Below are positions 55,238 to 63,311 of a stretch of DNA of 64,000 nt, piece after piece; the stretch's first letter is position 1, and the number at the start of each line of letters is the position of its first letter. Source of the stretch: Paenibacillus sp. FSL H8-0048 (GTDB taxonomy: Bacteria; Bacillota; Bacilli; Paenibacillales; Paenibacillaceae); the NCBI RefSeq assembly GCF_038002825.1, contig NZ_JBBODF010000001.1, positions 3,348,001-3,412,000 on the forward strand, read 5' to 3'. A program made the position numbers and the translations under genes. The notes under the pieces are model-generated. The model was not told where the DNA came from and ran no database searches. It saw nothing but the letters and a program-made list of their open reading frames with translations.

Positions 55238-55313
55238 TCCCTTGTCCTCGCTTTCTTCCGGAATTCTATGCTGTACCGGGATAACGTCACGCTTCTTCTG
55301 CTGCGGGGCTTCC

Positions 55314-56834
55314 TTAAGGAAGCGTCAGCGCACTCTGTGGGATAATCATCTGCTTCTGGCTCTGGCTTCTCCACATCAGACTGACGCTGGCATCCCCGCG
55401 GTTCTCATAATACTCTACCTTGATGGCGTAAGGGGTATTTACGGAAAGGGTGATGCTGCCCTCCTTACCCGCGCTGCTCTGATTCTTCCAGTTGTCGATC
55501 AGGAGCTTGCCGCCGATCCATACGCGGATGCCGTCATCCGAAGAAGCGGTGAACGTATACTTTTCACTGTAGAGAGGCTTAAGGGTCCCGGTCCAGCGTA
55601 CCGAGAATGCATCTTTGGGCAGGCCGGAGGCCGGTGAATTGCCATGCCAGTTGAATTGAAGGGTGCTGTCATTACGGGTAAGCAGCGGTGTGCCGGACAG
55701 GTCCATATTGCCATAATATTGGCCTCGCAGGCCGTTCCTTGAGCTTACAGCCGCCGCATGGGTTTTGACACCCGCCGCCAGCTTGTAATCCTCCCGCGAT
55801 ACTGTGTATTTATGGTTCATGAAGCTTTGAATTTTCACAGTCGGGTTATTCTCAACCAGCATCTTGCCCCATGTCATCGTATATACCCATTTGCTTTGCT
55901 TTTGAGACATGATGACAGGGTCTGGAAGCTCTCCGCTCTCCCCGATGCCGATCGGTTTGCCGTCCGCAAGCTTCAGGAGGCTATCATAATAGGACTGCTT
56001 GAAATCATTGTCATAAATATCGGCGGCCAGAATATCCACCTTGGCGGTGCCGGGAAAATAGGCGGCATACGGCTCAGACGACTTGTTCTCGGCATTTGGA
56101 TTCCACACCCACAGCAGATTGTTCAGCTTATGCTTATTCACCATGCGGTCATAGACCAGGTCCCAGAGCTTCGCGAAGTCATCCTTCTGCCCCCACCAGA
56201 ACCAGCCGCCGTTCATTTCATGATAGGGCCGCCATAGCACCGGAACTCCGGCATCGCGCAGCTCGCCCAGATACTTGGCCACTTCATCCAGCTCGGCAAC
56301 TAATGCTTTGTACTGCGGCGTTCCGGGAGTGATATACAGCTTGAATTGACTCTGGGTAATCGGCTTCTGCACATTGGTCCATACCGGCGCGGTTCCCGGC
56401 AGATTCTGATGGAAGGTCATGGCGACAATGCCACCACCCTCATGCCACCGTATAGCACTGTCCACGACAGCCTGACGCTGTCTGGCAATGGTCTCCTTGG
56501 ATTGATTGCCTATAGCTCCCAGCTCATAGCCATGCAGAACCGCATAGCGGCCGCTTGTTGTGCGGAGCTTATTATTGAATTCATCGGGGCTCTCCAGGTA
56601 ATCATGCTGGCCGGAGATCATCCCCTTGCCGCTAAGATCACTGAGATAGCTTAACAGTGCGGAAGCCTCCTTGGAGGCCGAAGGATTAATGGGCTTTATG
56701 GGAGCGGGGGCGGCAGGTGCCGTAACCTTGGCGGCTGCGGGCAGACTGCGCCCTTCCCCCCATGGAAGTAATGAAAGGATAAGGATTAGAGGGAAAATAG
56801 TTGTATATAGCCTGTACTTACGGTAAGTGTTCAA
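55314..56834 (-). CDS. GH26 beta-mannanase with one PA14 domain
   Basis: Secreted endo-beta-1,4-mannanase-like enzyme of 506 residues. A signal peptide (about 1-34) is followed by the GH26 barrel (about 50-350): VLHGYELGAIG, MTFHQNLPGT, the acid/base Glu in VLWRPYHEMNGGWFWWG (about 200) and the nucleophile in PIGIGESGELPDP (about 298). A PA14 domain (about 365-505; GLRGQYYGNMDLSGTP, YTFTASSDDGIRVWIGG, YYENRGDASVSLMW) probably binds carbohydrate. It starts with TTG 56834 behind AAAGGAG at 6 bases. A structured leader lies just upstream. It is a shorter paralogue of the next gene. Confidence 0.94.
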   Translation of the reverse strand: MNTYRKYRLYTTIFPLILILSLLPWGEGRSLPAAAKVTAPAAPAPIKPINPSASKEASALLSYLSDLSGKGMISGQHDYLESPDEFNNKLRTTSGRYAVLHGYELGAIGNQSKETIARQRQAVVDSAIRWHEGGGIVAMTFHQNLPGTAPVWTNVQKPITQSQFKLYITPGTPQYKALVAELDEVAKYLGELRDAGVPVLWRPYHEMNGGWFWWGQKDDFAKLWDLVYDRMVNKHKLNNLLWVWNPNAENKSSEPYAAYFPGTAKVDILAADIYDNDFKQSYYDSLLKLADGKPIGIGESGELPDPVIMSQKQSKWVYTMTWGKMLVENNPTVKIQSFMNHKYTVSREDYKLAAGVKTHAAAVSSRNGLRGQYYGNMDLSGTPLLTRNDSTLQFNWHGNSPASGLPKDAFSVRWTGTLKPLYSEKYTFTASSDDGIRVWIGGKLLIDNWKNQSSAGKEGSITLSVNTPYAIKVEYYENRGDASVSLMWRSQSQKQMIIPQSALTLP

Positions 56835-56853
56835 TGTAATCTCCTTTCTCCAG

Positions 56854-56953
56854 CCACACTTCTCCGGCAGAACCCTGAGGTTATACCACCCGGATTGTCT
56901 GCCTTTCTATAGCTTAGTAGCCCTGCTGGTAAGCAGGGCCATTAAGAGTGTGG
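56854..56953 (-). ncRNA. structured 5' leader of the first GH26 gene, class unknown
   Basis: On the minus strand a 100-nt stretch is closed by CCACAC (56953-56948) pairing with GTGTGG (56859-56854). Inside are a perfect hairpin GGCCCTGC-TTACCA-GCAGGGC, the string AAGCTATAG, and a GGCAGA/TCTGCC stem. It ends a few bases before the AAAGGAG ribosome site. The hairpin followed by AAGCTATAG echoes the c-di-GMP aptamer upstream of the paralogue, but the key GGCAAAC and GACGCAAAGC segments are missing. It may be a diverged aptamer, another riboswitch, or a protein-binding leader. Confidence 0.45.
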
Positions 56954-57028
56954 CTTACAGGATTTATAATTGTAACGTCTTAACCAGTAACAGCGCCAAT
57001 GATGAACACAGCTGCGGACCTTATGAGC

Positions 57029-59431
57029 TTAGGAAGCGGACGGGAGGAACAGCGCGCTTGCCGGAACGGTACCCTTGGCCTGGCTCGGACTCTGCCACAT
57101 CAGCCGCGCTTTTGCATCCCCTTGATTCTCATAATACTCTACCTGGATATCATACAGCTCGCCTGCGGTCAGGCTGATGCTGCCCATGCGTTCAGTGCCG
57201 CTCTGCTTCACCCAGCTGTCAATCACAAGCTCACCGTTCACCCGTACGCGGATACCGTCATCGGAATGGGTATAGAACTGATAAGTCTCCGTGTACAGCG
57301 GCTTAATCTTCCCGCTCCAGCGGACAGAGAAGAAGTCTATGCCGATAGCGGCATCCGGCGAGCCCTGGCGCCAGTTGAAATCAAGCACAGCATCGGTACG
57401 CACTACAGCGGGTTCGCCCGAAAGCGTCATGTTATTGAAGTATTCCGCGTACAATCCATTAGCAGCAGGGACTTCTACCGGCAGATCCACCGGTGTTGCT
57501 GTAGGAGTAGGAACGGGAACAGGAGCCGCTGTCGGCGTTGGCACCGGTGTTGGCGTTGGTGTCGGTGCCGGTAATGGCGTCAGTGTTGGTGCTGGCATTG
57601 GTGTCGTTACTGGTGCCGGCGTTGCTGTCTGCGCTGGTGCTGCTGTCGCTGCTGGTACCGTGGTCGGTACTGCGGTTGCAGCCGGAGCAGGTATGGATGT
57701 GTTGCCTGCCCTGGAGAAAAGCGCACTTGCAGGTACGGTTCCCTTCACCTGGCTGGGACTCTGCCACATCAGATGAACATTCGCATCGCCTGCATTCTCG
57801 TAATACTCTACCTTGATGTCGTACAGTTGCCCGGCAGTCAAGGCTATGCTTCCTGTGCGGGCCGTTCCGCTCTGCTTGACCCAGCTGTCAATGACGGCTG
57901 TGCCGTTCACCCACAAGCGGATACCGTCATCCGATGTAGTATAGAACTGATAAGTCTCACTGTAAGCGGGCTTAATCTGGCCGGTCCAGCGGATCGAGAA
58001 GTAATCTACTCCAAGTGCGGCATTAGGGGTACCCTGACGCCAATTGAAGCTGATGACATCATCGTTACGGACCATAACCGGTGTCCCCGAGAGCGTCATG
58101 TTCTTGAAGTATTCTCCAAGCAAGCCATTCTGGGCAGGCTTACCCTCCGTATCACCGGGAGTTGGGACCGGCTTCGGCGCAACGGTAGGTGTTGCGGTAG
58201 GCGTTGCAGTTGGCGTCGGTGTTACGGTTGGTGTTGGTGTCGGCGTTGCAGTTGGCGTCGGTGTTACGGTTGGTGTTGGTGTCGGCGTTGCAGTTGGCGT
58301 CGGCGTTGGTGTTGCAGTTGGTGTCGGTGTTACGGTTGGTGTTGGTGTCGGCGTTGCGGTTGGCTTAGGAGCCGCCGCCGGAGCAGACCAGGCCTTATAT
58401 TGGTCACGGGTCAGTGTGTAGCTGTCATTCATGAAATTCTTGATCGTAGCTGTGCTGTTATTCTCGTAGAGCATCTTGCCCCAGTTCATCATAAACACAT
58501 AATTCTGCTGGGTCAGCTTCAGCTTCGAGATATTTGGCATTTCACCGTTCTCGCCGATGCCTATCGGCTTGCCGCCAGCCAGGCTGGTCAGATCATCATG
58601 GTATTTATTCAAGTAGTCATTATTGTATATATCCGCCGCCAGCACATCCACTCTGTCCGCACCCGGATAAGTCCGTGGATAGGGATCGGAGTTTGCATTC
58701 GGCGCATTCGGGTTCCATACCCAGAGCAGATTATTTAACTGATGAACGTTCACGAACCGGTCATACATAATATTCCACAATGCTGCAAAATTATCTTTCT
58801 TCCCCCACCAGAACCAGCCGCCGTTCATTTCATGGTAAGGTCTCCAGAGGATCGGAACCTTAGCATCCCGCAGGCTTTTCAGAGAGACAGCTACTTTATC
58901 CAGATCGGTGATCAGCGCATTATACTCTGGTGTTCCGGGGGTTACGTATTTGTTAAATTGCGCCTGGGTGATTGACTTCTGCACATTGGACCATTCGTAC
59001 TTGGTGCCCGGCAGATTCTGGTGGAAGGTCATAGCGACAATGCCGCCTGCTCTGGACCAGTTCGTCGCACTCCAGACGATATTTTTGCGTTGTGCAGCTA
59101 CTCCGCTCTCACTCTGCCCACCGATTGCTCCAAGCTCATAACCATGCAGTGCTGCGTATTGTCCGCTTGTTCCCTTCAGCTTGTTGCTCAGCTCATCCGG
59201 ACTCTCGAAATAGTCATGCTGGCCTGTAATGATTCCATTTCCCGAGATTTCATACAGATTGTTCAGCAGCTTGACCGCCTCGGCTGAGGCGTTAGGGTTC
59301 ACCGGCGCTCCTTCAGAAGGGGCAGCCTTGACGGTGGAAGGGGCGATTCCCAGTCCCACAGGTACAGCAGACCATACCACGGCCAGCGACAGCACAGCGC
59401 AGAGCAAACGAGACTTACGGTAAGTTTTCAC
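57029..59431 (-). CDS. GH26 beta-mannanase with two PA14 domains and PT-rich linkers
   Basis: Secreted enzyme of 800 residues. Signal peptide about 1-36; GH26 barrel about 42-350 with the acid/base Glu in ILWRPYHEMNGGWFWWG (about 206) and the nucleophile in PIGIGENGEMPNI (about 304). A long Thr/Pro linker (about 355-430) leads to PA14 domain 1 (about 435-575), a second Pro/Thr/Ala linker (about 577-655) and PA14 domain 2 (about 657-800). The two PA14 copies are close in sequence (both contain FNWRQG and DSWVKQSGT). It starts with GTG 59431 behind AAAGGAAGAG. A c-di-GMP-I aptamer lies directly upstream, so production should follow c-di-GMP level. Confidence 0.95.
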   Translation of the reverse strand: MKTYRKSRLLCAVLSLAVVWSAVPVGLGIAPSTVKAAPSEGAPVNPNASAEAVKLLNNLYEISGNGIITGQHDYFESPDELSNKLKGTSGQYAALHGYELGAIGGQSESGVAAQRKNIVWSATNWSRAGGIVAMTFHQNLPGTKYEWSNVQKSITQAQFNKYVTPGTPEYNALITDLDKVAVSLKSLRDAKVPILWRPYHEMNGGWFWWGKKDNFAALWNIMYDRFVNVHQLNNLLWVWNPNAPNANSDPYPRTYPGADRVDVLAADIYNNDYLNKYHDDLTSLAGGKPIGIGENGEMPNISKLKLTQQNYVFMMNWGKMLYENNSTATIKNFMNDSYTLTRDQYKAWSAPAAAPKPTATPTPTPTVTPTPTATPTPTPTATPTPTPTVTPTPTATPTPTPTVTPTPTATPTATPTVAPKPVPTPGDTEGKPAQNGLLGEYFKNMTLSGTPVMVRNDDVISFNWRQGTPNAALGVDYFSIRWTGQIKPAYSETYQFYTTSDDGIRLWVNGTAVIDSWVKQSGTARTGSIALTAGQLYDIKVEYYENAGDANVHLMWQSPSQVKGTVPASALFSRAGNTSIPAPAATAVPTTVPAATAAPAQTATPAPVTTPMPAPTLTPLPAPTPTPTPVPTPTAAPVPVPTPTATPVDLPVEVPAANGLYAEYFNNMTLSGEPAVVRTDAVLDFNWRQGSPDAAIGIDFFSVRWSGKIKPLYTETYQFYTHSDDGIRVRVNGELVIDSWVKQSGTERMGSISLTAGELYDIQVEYYENQGDAKARLMWQSPSQAKGTVPASALFLPSAS
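58170..58365. repeat. in-frame 42-bp minisatellite coding the Thr-Pro linker
   Basis: Within the larger GH26 gene an imperfect tandem repeat with a 42-bp unit (14 residues, pattern ATPTPTPTVTPTPT), built from 6-bp and 12-bp Thr-Pro steps, makes the linker between barrel and first PA14 domain. Copies are nearly identical at the DNA level, so length change by slippage is likely. Confidence 0.8.
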
Positions 59432-59447
59432 AATATTCTCTTCCTTT

Positions 59448-59525
59448 CGGTAGCCAGGCTGCCACTCTTGCGAAGGCCCTATAGCTTTGCGTCCCTGTCT
59501 TTCGATCAGGTTTGCCTTTGTCGTT
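59448..59525 (-). ncRNA. cyclic di-GMP-I (GEMM-I) riboswitch
   Basis: On the minus strand the leader reads AAAGGCAAACC, a stem closed by CGAAAG, then GGGACGCAAAGC and, after a second stem, GGCTACCG. The GGCAAACC...GNRA-type loop...GGGACGCAAAGC core is the GEMM-I consensus that binds c-di-GMP between its two stems. The aptamer ends where the ribosome site AAAGGAAGAG begins, 16 nt before the GTG start, and no separate terminator hairpin is seen, so control of translation is more likely than of transcription. Confidence 0.92.
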
Positions 59526-59664
59526 TTGGAAGGATCAATCCCTCTTACCGTAAATTATCGTCTTTATGCAATTTTTTTGTAGAGCAAACGCGAATTTCTC
59601 CGAATAAATAGTTCCGAGTACCTGTTTTGATTTTGTAACAATTGGTTAAATAGATAAGTTAGAC

Positions 59665-61038
59665 CTACGAAATGAACTGATGTAGCGCTATATCCTCCCA
59701 GTCCAGAGTAATACGGATGTTGTCTTCCTCTACCAGCTCAGACCCGGTCTGCACCTCAATGAACTCCACATCGGTAAGAGCCAGAATGGCATGCTTGGTC
59801 CCTTCCGGTATCCGCACCACATCTCCCGCCTTCACCGTATGCATCTTCTCATTGATGACTATGCTGGCTTCCCCGCTGACGAAGGTCCAGATTTCACTGC
59901 GTTTGTGATGCAGCTGATAGCTGATATTCTTACCCTCATTGATGAAAATCCGCTTGGTCAGCACCTCGTTGCCCTCGTCATATTTCACATAGTCGATCAC
60001 CTTGTAGTGGCCCCAGCGGCGTTCCTCGTACATCGGTCTTTGTTCAAAGGTCTTCAGCACTTCCTTGATCCGCGGACTCTCGGTCTTGTGTGTCACCAGA
60101 ATGCCGTCCGGGCTGGCGGCGATAATCAGATCCTTCGCCCCGATCACGGTAATCGGAATATCCAGCTCGTTAATGAGCGAGGTGCCCTCGGAGTCTGCCG
60201 TTACGAAGCCCTTGCCGACATGGTTGCTGGTCATTTCCTCGGTCAGGGTGTTCCAGGTACCCAGGTCCTTCCAGAATCCTGCGTACGGCTGCACGACGAT
60301 GTTCTCCTCTTTCTCCACCACTTCATAATCGAAGCTGATGGAAGACAGCAGCTTATACTGCTTCTGCAGCTCCTCGTAATTCAGCGGCAGCCCTTTGCGC
60401 TGCAGAATATCCAGCAGGTAACCCAGGCGGAAGGCGAACACCCCGCAGTTCCAGAGCGCGCCCTGGCTGATCAGCTCCTCGGCCTGCACACGGTCCGGCT
60501 TCTCCTGGAAGTGGCTGACCTGCAGATAACCATTCGCTCCCGCATCTGCGCCCGTTGGAATAATGTAGCCGTATTTCTCCGAAGCATGCTCGGGCACTAC
60601 GCCCATCAGCGCCAGGTTCGCTCCGCTCACCAGCATAGTGTTCTCCAGTTGCAGCACCGTTTCGAAAAAGGAGGATTCCACGTATGGGTCCACCGGCAGA
60701 ATCGCCACGGTCTCGCTTGGGGAAACTCCCGCGATGGAATACAGATAGGCCGCCGTCAGCGCAATGGCCGGGAAGGTATCCCGCCGCTCCGGCTCCACGA
60801 TGATCGGCACCCCGCTGCCGAGCTGGCTCTGGATCATCTCCACCTGGCTGCGTCCGGTCGCCAGATAAGAGGACCCGGCCATGCCATTCTCCTCCAGCTG
60901 TCTCCATACCCGTTGTACCATTGATTCCGGTTCACCTGCCGGACTTGCCAGTACCTTCAGAAATTGCTTGGAGCGTGAATCATTGGACAACGGCCAGAGC
61001 CGCTTGCCTGAGCCGCCTGATAGAAGTACTAGTTTCAT
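59665..61038 (-). CDS. manC: mannose-1-phosphate guanylyltransferase (with cupin domain)
   Basis: Makes GDP-mannose from mannose-1-phosphate and GTP; 457 residues, the bifunctional-length form. The N-terminal nucleotidyltransferase domain starts LVLLSGGSGKRLWPLSNDSRSKQFL, with the PHExP-like zinc/substrate stretch VPIIVEPERRDTFPAIALTAA near residue 80 and FQEKPDRVQAEELI near 175. The C-terminal cupin domain (about 340-450; RRWGHYKVIDY, SYQLHHKRSEIWTFVSGEASIVI) resembles type-II phosphomannose isomerase. GGAGGG precedes the ATG. It lies between the GH26 genes and UDP-glucose dehydrogenase, consistent with mannose-containing exopolysaccharide. Confidence 0.95.
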   Translation of the reverse strand: MKLVLLSGGSGKRLWPLSNDSRSKQFLKVLASPAGEPESMVQRVWRQLEENGMAGSSYLATGRSQVEMIQSQLGSGVPIIVEPERRDTFPAIALTAAYLYSIAGVSPSETVAILPVDPYVESSFFETVLQLENTMLVSGANLALMGVVPEHASEKYGYIIPTGADAGANGYLQVSHFQEKPDRVQAEELISQGALWNCGVFAFRLGYLLDILQRKGLPLNYEELQKQYKLLSSISFDYEVVEKEENIVVQPYAGFWKDLGTWNTLTEEMTSNHVGKGFVTADSEGTSLINELDIPITVIGAKDLIIAASPDGILVTHKTESPRIKEVLKTFEQRPMYEERRWGHYKVIDYVKYDEGNEVLTKRIFINEGKNISYQLHHKRSEIWTFVSGEASIVINEKMHTVKAGDVVRIPEGTKHAILALTDVEFIEVQTGSELVEEDNIRITLDWEDIALHQFIS

Positions 61039-61101
61039 AGTGAACCCTCCATATCGTATTGTTATTGGGTATTTCTTATTGCGGTTGTAAGTTAAAACCC
61101 C

Positions 61102-61301
61102 GCCTGTTATGAGGGTCGCTGCAAGGAATTTTGGGCTTACGGCCCCTGCCCAATTTGGATTTCCTGATTAAAACCGCTCCTCGCGGTAGAAATCCAAATA
61201 CAGCATATGCTTCCGAAGCGAGCTTTCCTGCGGAAAGCTTTTAGGCGGACGCTACGCTCCTACAGCTCCAAAATTCCTCTCCGCTCCATTTCATAACAGG
61301 C
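61102..61301 (+). repeat. nested inverted-repeat element, copy 2
   Basis: Nested perfect arms: GCCTGTTATGA 61102-61112 with 61291-61301; GGAATTTTGG 61125-61134 with 61268-61277; ATTTGGATTTC 61153-61163 with 61189-61199; ACCGC 61173-61177 with 61183-61187. A further AGCTTTCC-TGC-GGAAAGCT hairpin sits on the descending side near 61221. The loop-side blocks match copy 1 at 18391-18575 (reversed), but the arms do not, so pairing rather than arm sequence is conserved. It lies in the 928-bp gap between manC and the UDP-glucose dehydrogenase gene. Confidence 0.72.
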
Positions 61302-61530
61302 TTGTGATTTCATAACCGCTTCGCCCGCAGGCGAAGCTCCCGGCTAAAGATCCGGGTATTGCCGGCTTGTTGTAGCGGCAATAGGAGCGGGCTGCCGCTT
61401 GTTCCAAGGCGTCGCCGCTGACCTAGCGGCTAGAGAAAGCAAGAATTCCAAGACCGGAATTCAAAACCGGGAATCAAGACTCTTGTTCCAAGGGCTTGCC
61501 GCACAAATTTGCGGCGGCAGAAGCTGGTTA
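61302..61530. other. run of consecutive hairpins, no gene
   Basis: Short perfect palindromes follow one another: GCTTCGCC-CGCA-GGCGAAGC near 61319, CCCGG-CTAAAGAT-CCGGG near 61339, TATTGCCG/CGGCAATA near 61358-61383, GCCGCT-GACCT-AGCGGC near 61414, GAATTCC-AAGACC-GGAATTC near 61443, and GCCGCA-CAAATT-TGCGGC near 61498. No open frame looks real. It links the nested element to the 51-bp array. Confidence 0.6.
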
Positions 61531-61539
61531 GTTTAAGTA

Positions 61540-61966
61540 CGGGACACAAATGCTGCTCAGTTGCTCCAATTGGCTCGAATCCGAGAAATCAGGGGCACTT
61601 GTGCTCCTCATTTCCACATCCAGCCAACTTTAAGCACCTTCAGAGGGATTTATCCCTCTCATTTCACCGCGTAGCCCACTTTAGGCACATTCAAAGGGAT
61701 TTATCCCTTTCATTTCGCCGCGCGGCCCACTTTCGGCCCATTCAAGGGGATTTATCCCCTTCATTTCTCCGCGCAGCCCACTTTCGGCCCATTCAAGGGG
61801 ATTTATCCCCTTCATTTTGCCGCGCGGCCCACTTTCGGCCCATTCAAGGGGATTTATCCCCTTCATTTCGCCGCGCGGCCCACTTTCGGCCCATTCAAGG
61901 GGATTTATCCCCTTCATTTCGCCGCGCAGCCTACTTCCGGCGTAACGCCTTCAAGTGGATCGCCAG
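61540..61966. repeat. 51-bp tandem palindromic repeat array, family D
   Basis: Cores lie at 61591, 61642, 61693, 61744, 61795, 61846 and 61897, exactly 51 bp apart, with a decayed unit at 61540 and a remnant near 61953. Unit: CCCATT, a 19-bp core, then a 26-bp tail starting CATTT. Cores are AGGGGCAC-TT-GTGCTCCT, AGAGGGAT-TT-ATCCCTCT, AAAGGGAT-TT-ATCCCTTT, then AAGGGGAT-TT-ATCCCCTT four times. The copies nearest the UDP-glucose dehydrogenase stop codon are the most alike; those farther away decay. Confidence 0.92.
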
Positions 61967-63307
61967 CTACACCGCGCCAGCCACGCTGGCGGAGAATCCG
62001 CTAAGCCCGCCCATCTGCGGGCGGCCGACGGAGATGTACTCAAGGCCGGTGCCCTCGATCTGCTCTTTGGTATAGACGTTGCGGCCGTCGATCAGCACCT
62101 GGCGGCGCATGGTTCCCGCAAGCGCGTGCAGGTTGATCTCCTTGAACTGGCTCCAGTCGGTCAGCAGGCAGACGGCATCGCTGCCCTCGGCCGCCTCCTC
62201 CGCCAGTCCGCACCAGCGGAGCTGCGGATGATCGTATTCCTTGCGGAAGTTATCCGCAGCGATGGGATCGTACAGCTTCACAATGGCGCCCTCGGCGACC
62301 AGCGCCTCGACGATCTCACGGGCCGGGGCCTCGCGGACATCATCGGTATTGGGCTTGAAGGCAAGCCCCCAGATGCCGATAACCGCACCGCGCAGGCTGC
62401 CCAGCGATTCATGGAGCTTGGAGATAATCATGAAGCGCTGGCCTTTATTGACTTCAACGACGGATTTGAGCAGCTTGAACTCATAATCCACGTTACCGGC
62501 AATCTGGATCAGCGCATTGGTGTCTTTCGGGAAGCAGGAGCCGCCATAGCCGATACCGGCTTGCAGGAAGGTCGAACCGATTCTCTGGTCCATCCCCATG
62601 CCGCCTGCGACTTCGGTGACATCCGCTCCTACCTTTTCGCAAATGTTGGCAATCTCATTAATGAAGGAAATCTTCGTCGCCAGAAAAGCATTCGAGGCAT
62701 ATTTGATCATCTCGGCGCTGCGGATATCCGTGACGAATACATTCTCTGTGAAGCCCTTATGCAGCTCGCGCATGGTCGGCTCCAGTTCAGGATTGTCGAG
62801 TCCGATCACGATCCGGTCGGGATGAAGCGTGTCGCGGATGGCAGAGCCTTCACGGAGGAATTCAGGCGCAGAGACGATATCGAAGGGATGATTCGTGAGG
62901 GAGGAGATCAGCTGGCGGATACGCTCATTGGTGCCAACGGGGACAGTCGACTTGGTCATAATAATCTTATAGCCCTCCATCGCCTGCGCAATCTCGGCAG
63001 CCGCTCCTTCGATATATCTGAGGTCGGCTTCGCCGCCCGGCAGGGACGGTGTACCCACGGCAAGAATGACGATATCCGAGCGGCGGACCGACTCCTGAAG
63101 ATCGGACGAGAAGCTCAGCCGGCCCTCGCGCAGATTCATCTCGATCAGGGCCTCAATGCCCGGCTCATAGATGGGAGATTCCATCCGGTTCAGCTTAGTG
63201 ATTTTCTCCTCATCCTTATCCACACAGATGACATGATTTCCATTTAGGGTAAAGCATACGCCTGATACAAGTCCTACATAGCCGGTACCAATCACTGCGA
63301 GTTTCAT
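61967..63307 (-). CDS. UDP-glucose 6-dehydrogenase
   Basis: Oxidises UDP-glucose to UDP-glucuronate, a precursor of uronic-acid polymers; 446 residues. The N-terminal Rossmann motif is VIGTGYVGLVSGVCF (3-17). Catalytic features: STVPVGTNERIR (about 118), the central helix EMIKYASNAFLATKISFINEIANICEKVGADV (about 200-232), and the catalytic Cys in GIGYGGSCFPKDTNAL (about 260). The C-terminal NAD-like domain ends at 446. AAAGGAGG precedes the ATG, 4 bp after the glycosyltransferase stop, so the two share an operon. TuaD, YwqF and other Ugd paralogues cannot be told apart here. Confidence 0.95.
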   Translation of the reverse strand: MKLAVIGTGYVGLVSGVCFTLNGNHVICVDKDEEKITKLNRMESPIYEPGIEALIEMNLREGRLSFSSDLQESVRRSDIVILAVGTPSLPGGEADLRYIEGAAAEIAQAMEGYKIIMTKSTVPVGTNERIRQLISSLTNHPFDIVSAPEFLREGSAIRDTLHPDRIVIGLDNPELEPTMRELHKGFTENVFVTDIRSAEMIKYASNAFLATKISFINEIANICEKVGADVTEVAGGMGMDQRIGSTFLQAGIGYGGSCFPKDTNALIQIAGNVDYEFKLLKSVVEVNKGQRFMIISKLHESLGSLRGAVIGIWGLAFKPNTDDVREAPAREIVEALVAEGAIVKLYDPIAADNFRKEYDHPQLRWCGLAEEAAEGSDAVCLLTDWSQFKEINLHALAGTMRRQVLIDGRNVYTKEQIEGTGLEYISVGRPQMGGLSGFSASVAGAV

Positions 63308-63311
63308 ACTT

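Noticed and set aside
61681..61917. Repetitive protein with 17-residue units (MKGINPLEWAESGPRGE type) on the minus strand, and its plus-strand counterpart
   Set aside because: The 51-bp period is a multiple of three, so any stop-free frame stays open. There is no ribosome site and the frame is explained by the DNA repeat.
61540..61966. CRISPR array
   Set aside because: The period is constant and a palindrome is present, but the linkers between cores are themselves near-identical repeats rather than unique spacers, and no cas genes are near.
61955..63247. 430-residue plus-strand ORF opposite UDP-glucose dehydrogenase
   Set aside because: It is the complement of a well-conserved enzyme gene, with no domain or ribosome site.
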